64,000 nucleotides of DNA from NCBI RefSeq assembly GCF_000828715.1, contig NZ_AP014583.1, positions 62,001 to 126,000 on the forward strand, written 5' to 3'. The stretch is from Winogradskyella sp. PG-2. Its GTDB lineage: Bacteria; Bacteroidota; Bacteroidia; Flavobacteriales; Flavobacteriaceae. This document shows positions 24,578 through 32,676 of this stretch, in pieces. The translations under genes and the position numbers were made by a program. The notes below the pieces were generated by a model. That model was not told where the DNA came from and made no database searches. It worked only from the letters and a program-made list of their open reading frames with translations. The first letter of the stretch is position 1, and each line of letters opens with the position of its first letter.

Positions 24578-25779
24578 GTAAAAAAGGAAAAATATACATT
24601 ACACTTGTACTTTTGACTCTTTTTGCAATAGTTGCTGTAGAGATGACCAAACCTGAGCCTATCAATTGGTTTCCATCATACGCTTTACATCACAAAATTC
24701 CTTTTGGATCTTATGTGTTTAACGAGCAATTAGAGCGTGTTTCTAATGATGTTACCACGGTTGAAAGACCACCTTTTGAATATTTAAGTAACAATACTAT
24801 TTCTGGAACATACCTCTTTTATAATGGTGGAATAGCTTTTGGTAAAGAGGAATTAAATGGTTTATTAGATTGGGTCTCAGAAGGAAATACACTTATGGTT
24901 TCAGCCGTAGATTTCGAAAAAAAGTTACTCGATACTTTAAACCTCAAAACAAGAACTATAAATATCACTAACAATTTTAATAATAAATATCAGGTAAAAC
25001 TAGTTAACCCATTATTAGACAATACAACCATATATAAATACGAACGACCAACAACATTTTTTCATTTTCACGAAATTGATACAGTAAAGACATCGATTCT
25101 TGGTTTTATTGATAAATATAGAGGTGAACAAGAAAATTCAAAGACCACATTAGTAAATGCTATAAAACAATCTTTTGGTGATGGTGAAATTATATTGAAT
25201 ACTTTTCCACAAGCTTTCACTAATTACTTTATGCTTAATTCTCCTAATCAGGATTATACAGCTGGCTTAATGTCTTATATAAACACCAACAAACCTATTT
25301 ATGTAGATACCTATTATAAAACTGGGAAGAAATTTTATACCTCTCCAATGTATCTGTTTTTAAGTACTAAATCTTTAAAATGGGCTTATTACATTATGCT
25401 TATTGGTGTATTAATCTATATTATTTTTGAAGGTAAACGTAAGCAACGTGCCATTCCTATTATTAGACCGTTAAAAAACCAGACTGTAGACTTTACGAGA
25501 ACTATTGCCAATATGTATTACGAAAATGGAAAGCATAAAGATATAGCTCAGCATAAAATTCAACATTTTTTAGAATTTATTAGAAATTCAATGTACCTCA
25601 ATACTTCGGAAATTAATAACAGCTTCATTAAAAACTTAGCCGCTAGAAGTAATAATAGTATTGAAGATACGCAAACCTTATTTAAACTCATTGAGAGTTT
25701 TAATAAGAAATCAAAAATTGAAAATAAAGAATTAGAAAGGTTAAATACCTTAATAGAACAATTTAAAACTCATAACTAA
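24574..25779 (+). CDS. DUF4350 domain protein
   Basis: The 401-residue protein starts with TTG overlapping the previous stop. A membrane segment (about 7-25) is followed by a periplasmic DUF4350 domain (HHKIPFGSYVFNEQLE, GLLDWVSEGNTLMVSA, GDGEIILNTFPQAFTNY). A second membrane segment is near residue 270 and a cytoplasmic tail of about 115 residues follows. The domain is GATase-like in other descriptions. It is part of the MoxR operon; the function is unknown. Confidence 0.8.
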   Translation: MSKKGKIYITLVLLTLFAIVAVEMTKPEPINWFPSYALHHKIPFGSYVFNEQLERVSNDVTTVERPPFEYLSNNTISGTYLFYNGGIAFGKEELNGLLDWVSEGNTLMVSAVDFEKKLLDTLNLKTRTINITNNFNNKYQVKLVNPLLDNTTIYKYERPTTFFHFHEIDTVKTSILGFIDKYRGEQENSKTTLVNAIKQSFGDGEIILNTFPQAFTNYFMLNSPNQDYTAGLMSYINTNKPIYVDTYYKTGKKFYTSPMYLFLSTKSLKWAYYIMLIGVLIYIIFEGKRKQRAIPIIRPLKNQTVDFTRTIANMYYENGKHKDIAQHKIQHFLEFIRNSMYLNTSEINNSFIKNLAARSNNSIEDTQTLFKLIESFNKKSKIENKELERLNTLIEQFKTHN

Positions 25780-26774
25780 TGGAAAACGAACCTGTAAACG
25801 AGGACTTAAATTTTGACAATAGAATTCAGTTAGAAGGTCTTAAAAATGCTGTAGAAGGTATTAAAAGTGAACTTAGTAAAGTTATTATCGGTCAAGATAA
25901 CTTTGTAGAATTATTAATTGTAGCGCTATTGGCAGATGGTCATGTACTTATTGAAGGAGTACCTGGCATTGCAAAAACAGTCACAGCAAAACTATTTGCT
26001 AAGGTTTTAAAAACTGATTTTAGTCGTATACAGTTTACACCAGATTTAATGCCAAGTGATGTTTTAGGAACATCAGTTTTAAACATGAAATCTTCAGAAT
26101 TTGAGTTTAAAAAAGGACCTATCTTTTCAAATATTGTTTTAATTGATGAAATTAATAGAGCACCTGCAAAAACCCAAGCAGCTTTATTCGAAACTATGGA
26201 AGAGCGTCAAGCGACCATTGATGGCACTACCTATAAGTTCAATAATCCGTTTATGGTTTTAGCAACACAAAACCCAATTGAACAAGAAGGAACTTACGCA
26301 TTACCTGAAGCTCAATTAGACAGATTCATTTTTAAAATTAAAGTAGATTATCCATCATTAGAAGATGAAGTAAAAATTCTAACGTCTCATCACGAGCGTA
26401 AAGGAGATTCACCTCAGACCTTAATAAATTCTATTTTAGATACAAAATCGTTAGAAGATTATAAGGCTAAAACACAGGCAATAGTTATTGAAGAAAAAAT
26501 TATAAAATATATCGCAGAGATTGTTTCTAAAACTCGTAATCATCCGCATTTATATCTTGGTGGTTCACCAAGAGCATCAATAGCTATATTAAATACAGCT
26601 AAGGCATTCGCAGCGATCAATGGTCGTGATTTTGTGATTCCAGAAGATATTAAGAAATCACTTAATCCTGTATTAAACCATAGAATCATATTAACACCAG
26701 AACGCGAAATGGAAGGTATGACTACAGAAAATGTTATAGAAATGATAGTTCAATCGGTTGAAGTTCCTCGATAG
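25779..26774 (+). CDS. MoxR-type AAA+ ATPase
   Basis: The 331-residue protein has Walker A GVPGIAKT at residues 60-67, Walker B VLIDEINRAPAK, sensor 1 in VLATQNPIEQEGTY, the Arg-containing LPEAQLDRF, and sensor 2 in GGSPRASIAIL. MoxR ATPases act as chaperones in assembly or activation of protein complexes, often with VWA or DUF58 partners. The ATG overlaps the DUF4350 stop by one base, and DUF58 follows 9 bases later. Confidence 0.93.
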   Translation: MENEPVNEDLNFDNRIQLEGLKNAVEGIKSELSKVIIGQDNFVELLIVALLADGHVLIEGVPGIAKTVTAKLFAKVLKTDFSRIQFTPDLMPSDVLGTSVLNMKSSEFEFKKGPIFSNIVLIDEINRAPAKTQAALFETMEERQATIDGTTYKFNNPFMVLATQNPIEQEGTYALPEAQLDRFIFKIKVDYPSLEDEVKILTSHHERKGDSPQTLINSILDTKSLEDYKAKTQAIVIEEKIIKYIAEIVSKTRNHPHLYLGGSPRASIAILNTAKAFAAINGRDFVIPEDIKKSLNPVLNHRIILTPEREMEGMTTENVIEMIVQSVEVPR

Positions 26775-26783
26775 TCAACTTAT

Positions 26784-28115
26784 ATGAAGTTTATTAAGTC
26801 ATTATATATTCACCAACAGCTATATATTTATTTAGCAGTGGCTTCAGTATGCTTTTTATTATCGTATTGGTTACCAGCATTATTTTCTTTTGCAACGATT
26901 TTATCAATAATTATAATCGTTGTTTTATTTATCGATTTACTTCTACTCTATCAACCAAAAAATGCTATTAACGGCAGGAGAATTTTGCCAGATAAATTTT
27001 CAAATAGTGATAATAACCCGGTTCCAATTACAATTGCAAATAAGTATAACTTCAAAGCCTATATTGATGTAATAGATGAATTACCTATTCAATTCCAAAA
27101 ACGTGATTTTGCATACAAGACAATATTAAATCCAAGTCAAAATCATGATTTTGATTATATGGTAAGACCAGTTGATAGAGGTGAATATTATTTTGGTCAT
27201 TTAAATATTTTTGTATCCTCACCACTGAAAATTATTAAACGAAAATATAAATTTCAGAATGAGCAAATGGTGATGGTCTACCCATCAATAATTCAGATGC
27301 AGAAATACGATTTTCTCGCCATTAGTAATGCATTAACACAAGTTGGGTTAAAAAAGATTAGACGTATTGGTAATACTTCAGAATTTGAACAAATAAAAGA
27401 GTATGTACAAGGCGATGATTTTAGAACTGTAAATTGGAAAGCTACTGCAAAGCGAGCACAATTAATGGTCAATCAATACCAAGATGAAAAGTCTCAGCCC
27501 ATCTATTCTATTGTAGATACTGGTCGTGTAATGAAGATGCCTTTTAATGGTTTAAAGCTTTTAGATTATGCCATTAATTCTGCTTTAGCATTTAGTAATG
27601 TAGCTTTAAAGAAACATGATAAAGTAGGTCTACTATCTTTCTCTAAGAAAATAGAATCTTTCTTACCAGCGATACACAAACTGACTTACCTCAATCGTAT
27701 TTTAGAAACCTTATATAATATTGATACTCAATTTAATGATAGTGATTTTGGACTTCTCTATGCGCAATTAAAACGAAAAGTAACACATCGTAGTTTACTC
27801 CTACTATACACAAATTTTGAACATCTTAGTGCTCTGAAAAGGCAGATGCCTTATTTACAAGCAATTTCAAAAAAGCACATGCTTGTTGTTGTACTTTTTG
27901 AAAATATCGAATTAGAAACTATAATTGAAGAAAATGCTGAAGACTTACAGTCTATTTACCACAAAACTATTGCAGAAAAATTCGCATTTGAAAAACGATT
28001 AATGGTTAAGGAACTTCAGAAACATGGTATACAAGCGATTTTAACTCCACCTGAAAAATTGACTATTAATACTATAAATAAATACTTAGAGATAAAAGCT
28101 AGAGGAATGCTTTAA
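26784..28115 (+). CDS. DUF58 domain protein
   Basis: The 443-residue protein has two N-terminal membrane segments (about 13-55), then a beta-rich domain. The DUF58 core motif is EFEQIKEYVQGDDFRTVNWKATA in overlapping pieces around residues 210-232, followed by a VWA-like fold (YSIVDTGRVM, LLYTNFEHLSAL). DUF58 proteins are the standard partners of MoxR ATPases. It is the last gene of the operon. Confidence 0.9.
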   Translation: MKFIKSLYIHQQLYIYLAVASVCFLLSYWLPALFSFATILSIIIIVVLFIDLLLLYQPKNAINGRRILPDKFSNSDNNPVPITIANKYNFKAYIDVIDELPIQFQKRDFAYKTILNPSQNHDFDYMVRPVDRGEYYFGHLNIFVSSPLKIIKRKYKFQNEQMVMVYPSIIQMQKYDFLAISNALTQVGLKKIRRIGNTSEFEQIKEYVQGDDFRTVNWKATAKRAQLMVNQYQDEKSQPIYSIVDTGRVMKMPFNGLKLLDYAINSALAFSNVALKKHDKVGLLSFSKKIESFLPAIHKLTYLNRILETLYNIDTQFNDSDFGLLYAQLKRKVTHRSLLLLYTNFEHLSALKRQMPYLQAISKKHMLVVVLFENIELETIIEENAEDLQSIYHKTIAEKFAFEKRLMVKELQKHGIQAILTPPEKLTINTINKYLEIKARGML

Positions 28116-28242
28116 GCTAGAATAACTAAATACAATTCATCCTATTAAAATTACAATTCGGTAAGTACAATTTTTTTAGCGTGAGCTTTTATAGGATATT
28201 TGAATCATCAAAAAACAAATAACCATTAAAACAAAAATCATC

Positions 28243-28662
28243 ATGAAAAATTTAATTTTAACAATTGCCTTAGTTTTGACTTCAGTATTTAGCTTTTCTC
28301 AAGAAGATAAAGGGGTTACAATAACTGTAACTATAGATAACGTAAAAAACGATAAAGGAAACGTATTAATGTCCTTACACACCTCTGAAACATTTATGAA
28401 AGGGAAAGGTATCATTGATGCTGAAACTAAAATAAAAGACGGAAAAGTGACTATTACTTTTGAAAATGTATTACCTGGAGAGTACGCAATTATGGCTTTA
28501 CACGATGAAAATGAAAACCAAAGAATGGATTTTCAGGATAATGGCATGCCATTAGAGTCTTATGGAATGTCTAATAATGTAATGTCTTTTGGTCCACCTC
28601 AGTATGGTGATGCTAAATTTAAAGTAGAAGCTAAAGATTTAGAGCTAAATATCAGGTTTTAA
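28243..28662 (+). CDS. DUF2141 domain secreted protein
   Basis: The 139-residue protein has a signal peptide (LILTIALVLTSVFSFSQ). A DUF2141 beta-sandwich follows: VTIDNVKNDKGNVLMSLH, LPGEYAIMALHDENENQRMDF, and LESYGMSNN. The short segment DENENQRMDF resembles the family's metal-type turn. It is transcribed alone and ends at a bidirectional terminator. The function is unknown in this family. Confidence 0.87.
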   Translation: MKNLILTIALVLTSVFSFSQEDKGVTITVTIDNVKNDKGNVLMSLHTSETFMKGKGIIDAETKIKDGKVTITFENVLPGEYAIMALHDENENQRMDFQDNGMPLESYGMSNNVMSFGPPQYGDAKFKVEAKDLELNIRF

Positions 28663-28686
28663 TTCCAATAATCTATTTAAAAAATC

Positions 28687-28726
28687 AAAGACTGAGTATA
28701 TTCAATTATGAATTGCTCAGTCTTTT
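28687..28726. terminator. Bidirectional terminator
   Basis: AAAGACTGAG (about 28687-28696) pairs with CTCAGTCTTT (28716-28725) around a 19-base loop that itself contains CAATTATGAATTG. It separates the convergent DUF2141 and TonB receptor genes. Confidence 0.72.
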
Positions 28727-28747
28727 GAAATCAATTAAGGGCTAAAT

Positions 28748-31048
28748 CTACCAATATAATCTTAACATAAGATTTGGCGTAATACCTAAAGAATATTTTT
28801 CTAATAATTCAATAGTATCCCCCGTACTATTATTACCTCTATACTCTCTACTAATTATATTTTTTCTATTGTATATATTTCTTAATGAAAATCCTACTTT
28901 ACCTCTTAATTTATTGTGCTTAGAAAAGTAAAAATTATATGTTGAAGAAAAATCTAAACGATGATAAATTGGCAGTTCACCAGTATTTATACCACTATTA
29001 AATTCTAAATTATTACCATTTTCTTCAGTAATGGTATATGGTTTTCCAGTCTGCCACTTCCATCCCAAAGCCAATTGAAAATCATTAAGTCTATAACTTA
29101 ATGCCACGGATACAGCATGGCTAATATTAGATTTGGAAGTAAACTCATTATTAGCATTAAGATTTTTAAACTTACTTTTTGATCTATTAAAAGAATAACT
29201 CAACCATGAATTGAATCTACTAAATTGCTTTTTCATAAAAAGATCGACACCAAAAATATTCTGGTTGCCAATATTAAAGCTACTATTGTCAGGATTTAAA
29301 AAGCCAAGTGATAGTGCTGTAATATTTTTCAATTTTTTATAATAAGTATCAATATCTATACTAAATCCCTTGAGTTTGTATATGAATCCACCTGATACAT
29401 GTTGACTATTAATTATGGGAAATGAATTTCCATCTGCCAATCTCCAAACTCTATTTTGCAGAGATAAATCACTTAAAATAGTTTCATCAATTTCGCTAAT
29501 AATCTGATTTTTAATTTCACCTGTAACCTGAAACATTAAATTAGAAAGTATAGATTTATATAATACCAATCTAGGTTCAAATCTTATGGCATCTAGCTCT
29601 TTAAAATAAGTGCTTCGTAAGCCTACAGCAAAATCAAATAATTTTGAATTTTTATAGTCGTAATTACCATAAACACTATGGGTTTGTACTGTACTATCTT
29701 CTGTATCTAAAACAAAAATTAAGTTTGTTGTATTTAAAAATGCATAAGCAACATCTTTAAGTGTATATTGATAACCAAAAGCTATAGAATTTTCTTTTTT
29801 TAAATCAATATTTACTTCTGATGATATACCAGAATCAAATATGGTATTGCGTTTTTCAAAATCTGATACTTGTTCGTTATTCTCTCTTGTAACGAAATTA
29901 TAATTCAATTTATAATCAGAAAAAAATGCAGTAGTAGTTTGTGTTATTTTTTGATTCCAATTGCGTTTCCAACCTAAACCATATCCAATATTACTCGTTA
30001 CTAACTTATCATTAAACATGCGATTATTACTAGTGTCATTTACCATATAATCTAATTGATTGTCTATTGAAATAATACTTGCGTACATGCTATTATTTTT
30101 ATTTGGTCTAAAATTTAGTTTAACATTATAATCTAAAAATGAAAAATCATTATTTTCATTTTCAGAACCATTAATCTTAGTACTTTCAAATACTTTATCT
30201 GCTAACTGATTAAATGTAAATGTTTCTAAGACATCAACGTGACTTCTCCTCAATGAAGCTTGAATATTCATTTTATCTTTAATAATAGGAATTTCTAATA
30301 GTGCATCACCATTAACTCCATTAAAACCTAACTCAGCTTTTACAGTTTTAGAAATATTAGAGTTAGAAGACATGTCTATAACACTAGATAAACGTTCGCC
30401 ATATCTAGCATGAGAGCCTTTGTTTATAAATTTAATTTTTGAAGTTACATTTGGATTTAATGGCGAAATCATACCAAAAAGATGCCCTTTGTGATAGATA
30501 TTTATACCATCCCAAATCAGTCGGTTTTGATCTGAAGCCCCACCTCTAACAAAAAAACCTGTAGCTGTTTCATTAGGGCTTAAAACACCAGGTAATAACT
30601 GAATACTCTCTAATACATCTGGCTCTGTGAGTCCTGGCAATATTCCCAGTTTATAAGGGAACAAATTAAAGGATCCGTTTTTATTTTTTTCAATTCCTTC
30701 TGCTAAATAACTTCGAACAATTACTTTATCTAATGCATTTAGGTCTATAGTTTCTTGTGAGACTTCATTAATAATAATATAACGATTATTTAAAATCTTA
30801 TAATTCAGCTGTGTTAACTTCTTAAATAAATCTAAAAATTCTACTAGCGTTCTTTTTTCTCTTTTTATTGAAAAACGTTTCCCTTTTAAATCATCATCCT
30901 TATAAGAAAACAATACATCATATACGTTTTCTACTTCAGTAAAAGCATACATGATTGGCACATCATCAAATTCAATGTAAAAAGCCTCTTCTTGCGAAAA
31001 GGCTGATAATGGGAGTAACATTAAGACACAGATATAGATTAACCTCAT
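28748..31048 (-). CDS. TonB-dependent receptor with N-terminal STN signalling domain
   Basis: The 766-residue receptor has a signal peptide (LMLLPLSAFSQ). At about residues 20-95 lies a secretin/TonB N-terminus (STN) domain (FDDVPIMYAFTEVENVYDVLF, LVEFLDLFKKLTQLNYKIL), the module by which FecA-like receptors talk to FecR. The plug has GFFVRGGASDQNRLIWDGI and HARYGERLSSVIDM. The barrel ends RLYW. It starts 2 bases after fecR on the same strand, completing a sigma/anti-sigma/receptor cascade. No SusD partner is present; the ligand is unknown. Confidence 0.9.
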   Translation of the reverse strand: MRLIYICVLMLLPLSAFSQEEAFYIEFDDVPIMYAFTEVENVYDVLFSYKDDDLKGKRFSIKREKRTLVEFLDLFKKLTQLNYKILNNRYIIINEVSQETIDLNALDKVIVRSYLAEGIEKNKNGSFNLFPYKLGILPGLTEPDVLESIQLLPGVLSPNETATGFFVRGGASDQNRLIWDGINIYHKGHLFGMISPLNPNVTSKIKFINKGSHARYGERLSSVIDMSSNSNISKTVKAELGFNGVNGDALLEIPIIKDKMNIQASLRRSHVDVLETFTFNQLADKVFESTKINGSENENNDFSFLDYNVKLNFRPNKNNSMYASIISIDNQLDYMVNDTSNNRMFNDKLVTSNIGYGLGWKRNWNQKITQTTTAFFSDYKLNYNFVTRENNEQVSDFEKRNTIFDSGISSEVNIDLKKENSIAFGYQYTLKDVAYAFLNTTNLIFVLDTEDSTVQTHSVYGNYDYKNSKLFDFAVGLRSTYFKELDAIRFEPRLVLYKSILSNLMFQVTGEIKNQIISEIDETILSDLSLQNRVWRLADGNSFPIINSQHVSGGFIYKLKGFSIDIDTYYKKLKNITALSLGFLNPDNSSFNIGNQNIFGVDLFMKKQFSRFNSWLSYSFNRSKSKFKNLNANNEFTSKSNISHAVSVALSYRLNDFQLALGWKWQTGKPYTITEENGNNLEFNSGINTGELPIYHRLDFSSTYNFYFSKHNKLRGKVGFSLRNIYNRKNIISREYRGNNSTGDTIELLEKYSLGITPNLMLRLYW

Positions 31049-31050
31049 CT

Positions 31051-31971
31051 TTAATATCTCAGTTTAATGTTACGTTTTTCTTTTTCTTTAAACTTTATGT
31101 GTAGTGCTTCAAAAACAGTTATTAAAGCATTATTGAGGTTATTGTGAGGAAAACTACCAGAGAAAATCGTTGTATCATCAATAGATTCTGAATCAATTTT
31201 AATATTGTATTGATCTTCTAGAGCAGTAATTACATATTTAATTGGTATACTTTTAAATGTACTCTCGCCATTAATCCATGTCGGTTTTAAAAGTTGAGTA
31301 GTTGAAGATTCTGATGGATCACCATTTATTTTTCTAACGCTATGCGTTGGCAACAAAATATGCGCAGAAGAATTTGTGCTTACACTTACTTTACCTTCGT
31401 AACAAACCACATCAAAAAAGTCGTTTGTAGCGTTAACATTAAATTGAGTACCAAGAACAGTAACTGACCCATTATCTGTATTTACAGTAAAGGCTTCTCC
31501 TTTGGCCACTTTAAAATAGGCTTCACCTTTAAGATTAAGTGTACGCTCTTTATTCCAATTATCTTCGTCGTATGTAATTTGAGATTTAGAATTTAAGATA
31601 ACTTCAGAACCATCTAAAAGCACAAAGGATTTACGTTCACCAAAACCAGTTTCAATACTAACTTTGTCATTATCTAAAAACATAAATAATCCAAATAGTA
31701 CAATAATAGAAGCGGCTATACCAACTGACCAATTCTTATAAAGTGGTCTTACTTTTTGTTTTCTATCATCTATTTTATTCTGAATTTTTTCGAATGTAGT
31801 CGTTATAGGAGCATCTAATTTCTCAGCAATATCTATCCCTTTTCTTAACTTTAAGTAAGCAGAGAAGTCGTCTTCGCTCACCAGATTTTTTAATTCATTA
31901 TCTGAAAGCTCACCTTCTAACCACTTGGCTAAAAAAATATCTAAATCTTTATTTGTATTAAATGTTTTCAT
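31051..31971 (-). CDS. FecR-type anti-sigma factor
   Basis: Starting at 31971 the protein has 306 residues; the frame stays open for 27 more bases, but those extra residues look unlike the family and crowd the upstream element. A cytoplasmic sigma-binding region (KWLEGELSDNELKNL) precedes one membrane segment (about 80-98). The FecR domain shows ERKSFVLLDGSEVILN and LNLKGEAYFKVAKG, then GTQFNVN. A C-terminal DUF4974-like region (INGESTFKSIPIKYVITALE) should meet the receptor's STN domain in the periplasm. It lies between sigma and receptor genes. Confidence 0.9.
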   Translation of the reverse strand: MKTFNTNKDLDIFLAKWLEGELSDNELKNLVSEDDFSAYLKLRKGIDIAEKLDAPITTTFEKIQNKIDDRKQKVRPLYKNWSVGIAASIIVLFGLFMFLDNDKVSIETGFGERKSFVLLDGSEVILNSKSQITYDEDNWNKERTLNLKGEAYFKVAKGEAFTVNTDNGSVTVLGTQFNVNATNDFFDVVCYEGKVSVSTNSSAHILLPTHSVRKINGDPSESSTTQLLKPTWINGESTFKSIPIKYVITALEDQYNIKIDSESIDDTTIFSGSFPHNNLNNALITVFEALHIKFKEKEKRNIKLRY

Positions 31972-32003
31972 ACTGTTATATAAACTATTACAACTCAAAA
32001 GTA

Positions 32004-32017
32004 AAAAACCCTACTTT
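32004..32017 (-). promoter_or_regulatory. 14-base element between sigma and fecR genes
   Basis: The minus strand reads AAAGTAGGGTTTTT, identical to the plus-strand sequence at 32595-32608. It lies between the sigma stop and the fecR start, 32 bases before the fecR ATG. It may be a promoter element recognised by the adjacent ECF sigma factor, or one arm of an inverted repeat. Confidence 0.45.
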
Positions 32018-32030
32018 AAGTTTTATTTTT

Positions 32031-32543
32031 TTAAACATTCCCTATTTCCTTGCGCATTATAACCAAAGCTTGATGCATTCGTTTTTCTACAGCCTTCATA
32101 CTAATATCTAGATGTTGGGCAATCTCTTTATATTTTTTCTTTTCAATTCTATTCATTAAAAAAACTTCACGCTGTTTTTCCGGCAAACTAGCAATTGTAG
32201 TTTCTAACTTTTCCATAAACTCTTTTTCTAGCATAATATATTCTGGTGATTCATTCGTAGCAGATTTCACGTTGTGCTTGTTATACTTCATAACTACCTT
32301 CTCATGTTTCTTTTCATTTAAAAACATATTATTAGCTATTGTATAAAGGTAACTTTTAACCTTTTCGTATTCTACTTTACCGCAATTACCCCAGAGTTTC
32401 ACAAAGACATCTTGCAATATATCTTCTGCTGCAGCAATATCTTGGGTTTTATAAAAAAGAAACCGTCTTATTTCTTTGGCATAAGTTTTATAGATCACCT
32501 CAAAAGTTTTTGACTCACATATATTACGATTATCTTTTGACAT
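32031..32543 (-). CDS. ECF sigma factor, FecI-like
   Basis: The 170-residue sigma factor has region 2 (DILQDVFVKLWGNC, SYLYTIANNMFLNEKK) and region 4 (LPEKQREVFLMNRIEKKKYKEI, DISMKAVEKRMHQAL). Followed by FecR and an STN-bearing receptor, it should be released when the receptor binds its ligand and then transcribe target genes. A 14-base element in opposite orientation flanks this gene on both sides, one copy facing fecR and one facing the divergent lipoprotein. Confidence 0.92.
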   Translation of the reverse strand: MSKDNRNICESKTFEVIYKTYAKEIRRFLFYKTQDIAAAEDILQDVFVKLWGNCGKVEYEKVKSYLYTIANNMFLNEKKHEKVVMKYNKHNVKSATNESPEYIMLEKEFMEKLETTIASLPEKQREVFLMNRIEKKKYKEIAQHLDISMKAVEKRMHQALVIMRKEIGNV

Positions 32544-32594
32544 TAAACTGTTTTTATTGAAACGTCAAAACTATAAAAAAAATAATTTGATAAA

Positions 32595-32608
32595 AAAGTA
32601 GGGTTTTT
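32595..32608 (+). promoter_or_regulatory. 14-base element upstream of the Kazal-like lipoprotein gene
   Basis: AAAGTAGGGTTTTT in the gap between the divergent sigma and lipoprotein genes, 68 bases before the lipoprotein ATG. It is an exact match, in opposite orientation, to the element upstream of fecR. This suggests shared control of lipoprotein and fecR-receptor transcripts, or a recombination site pair. Confidence 0.45.
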
Positions 32609-32676
32609 ATTTTATGAATTGTTTTACTACTGATTAACCTCAACAAATAGTTTAACAAAAAAATAATTTAAAGAAA

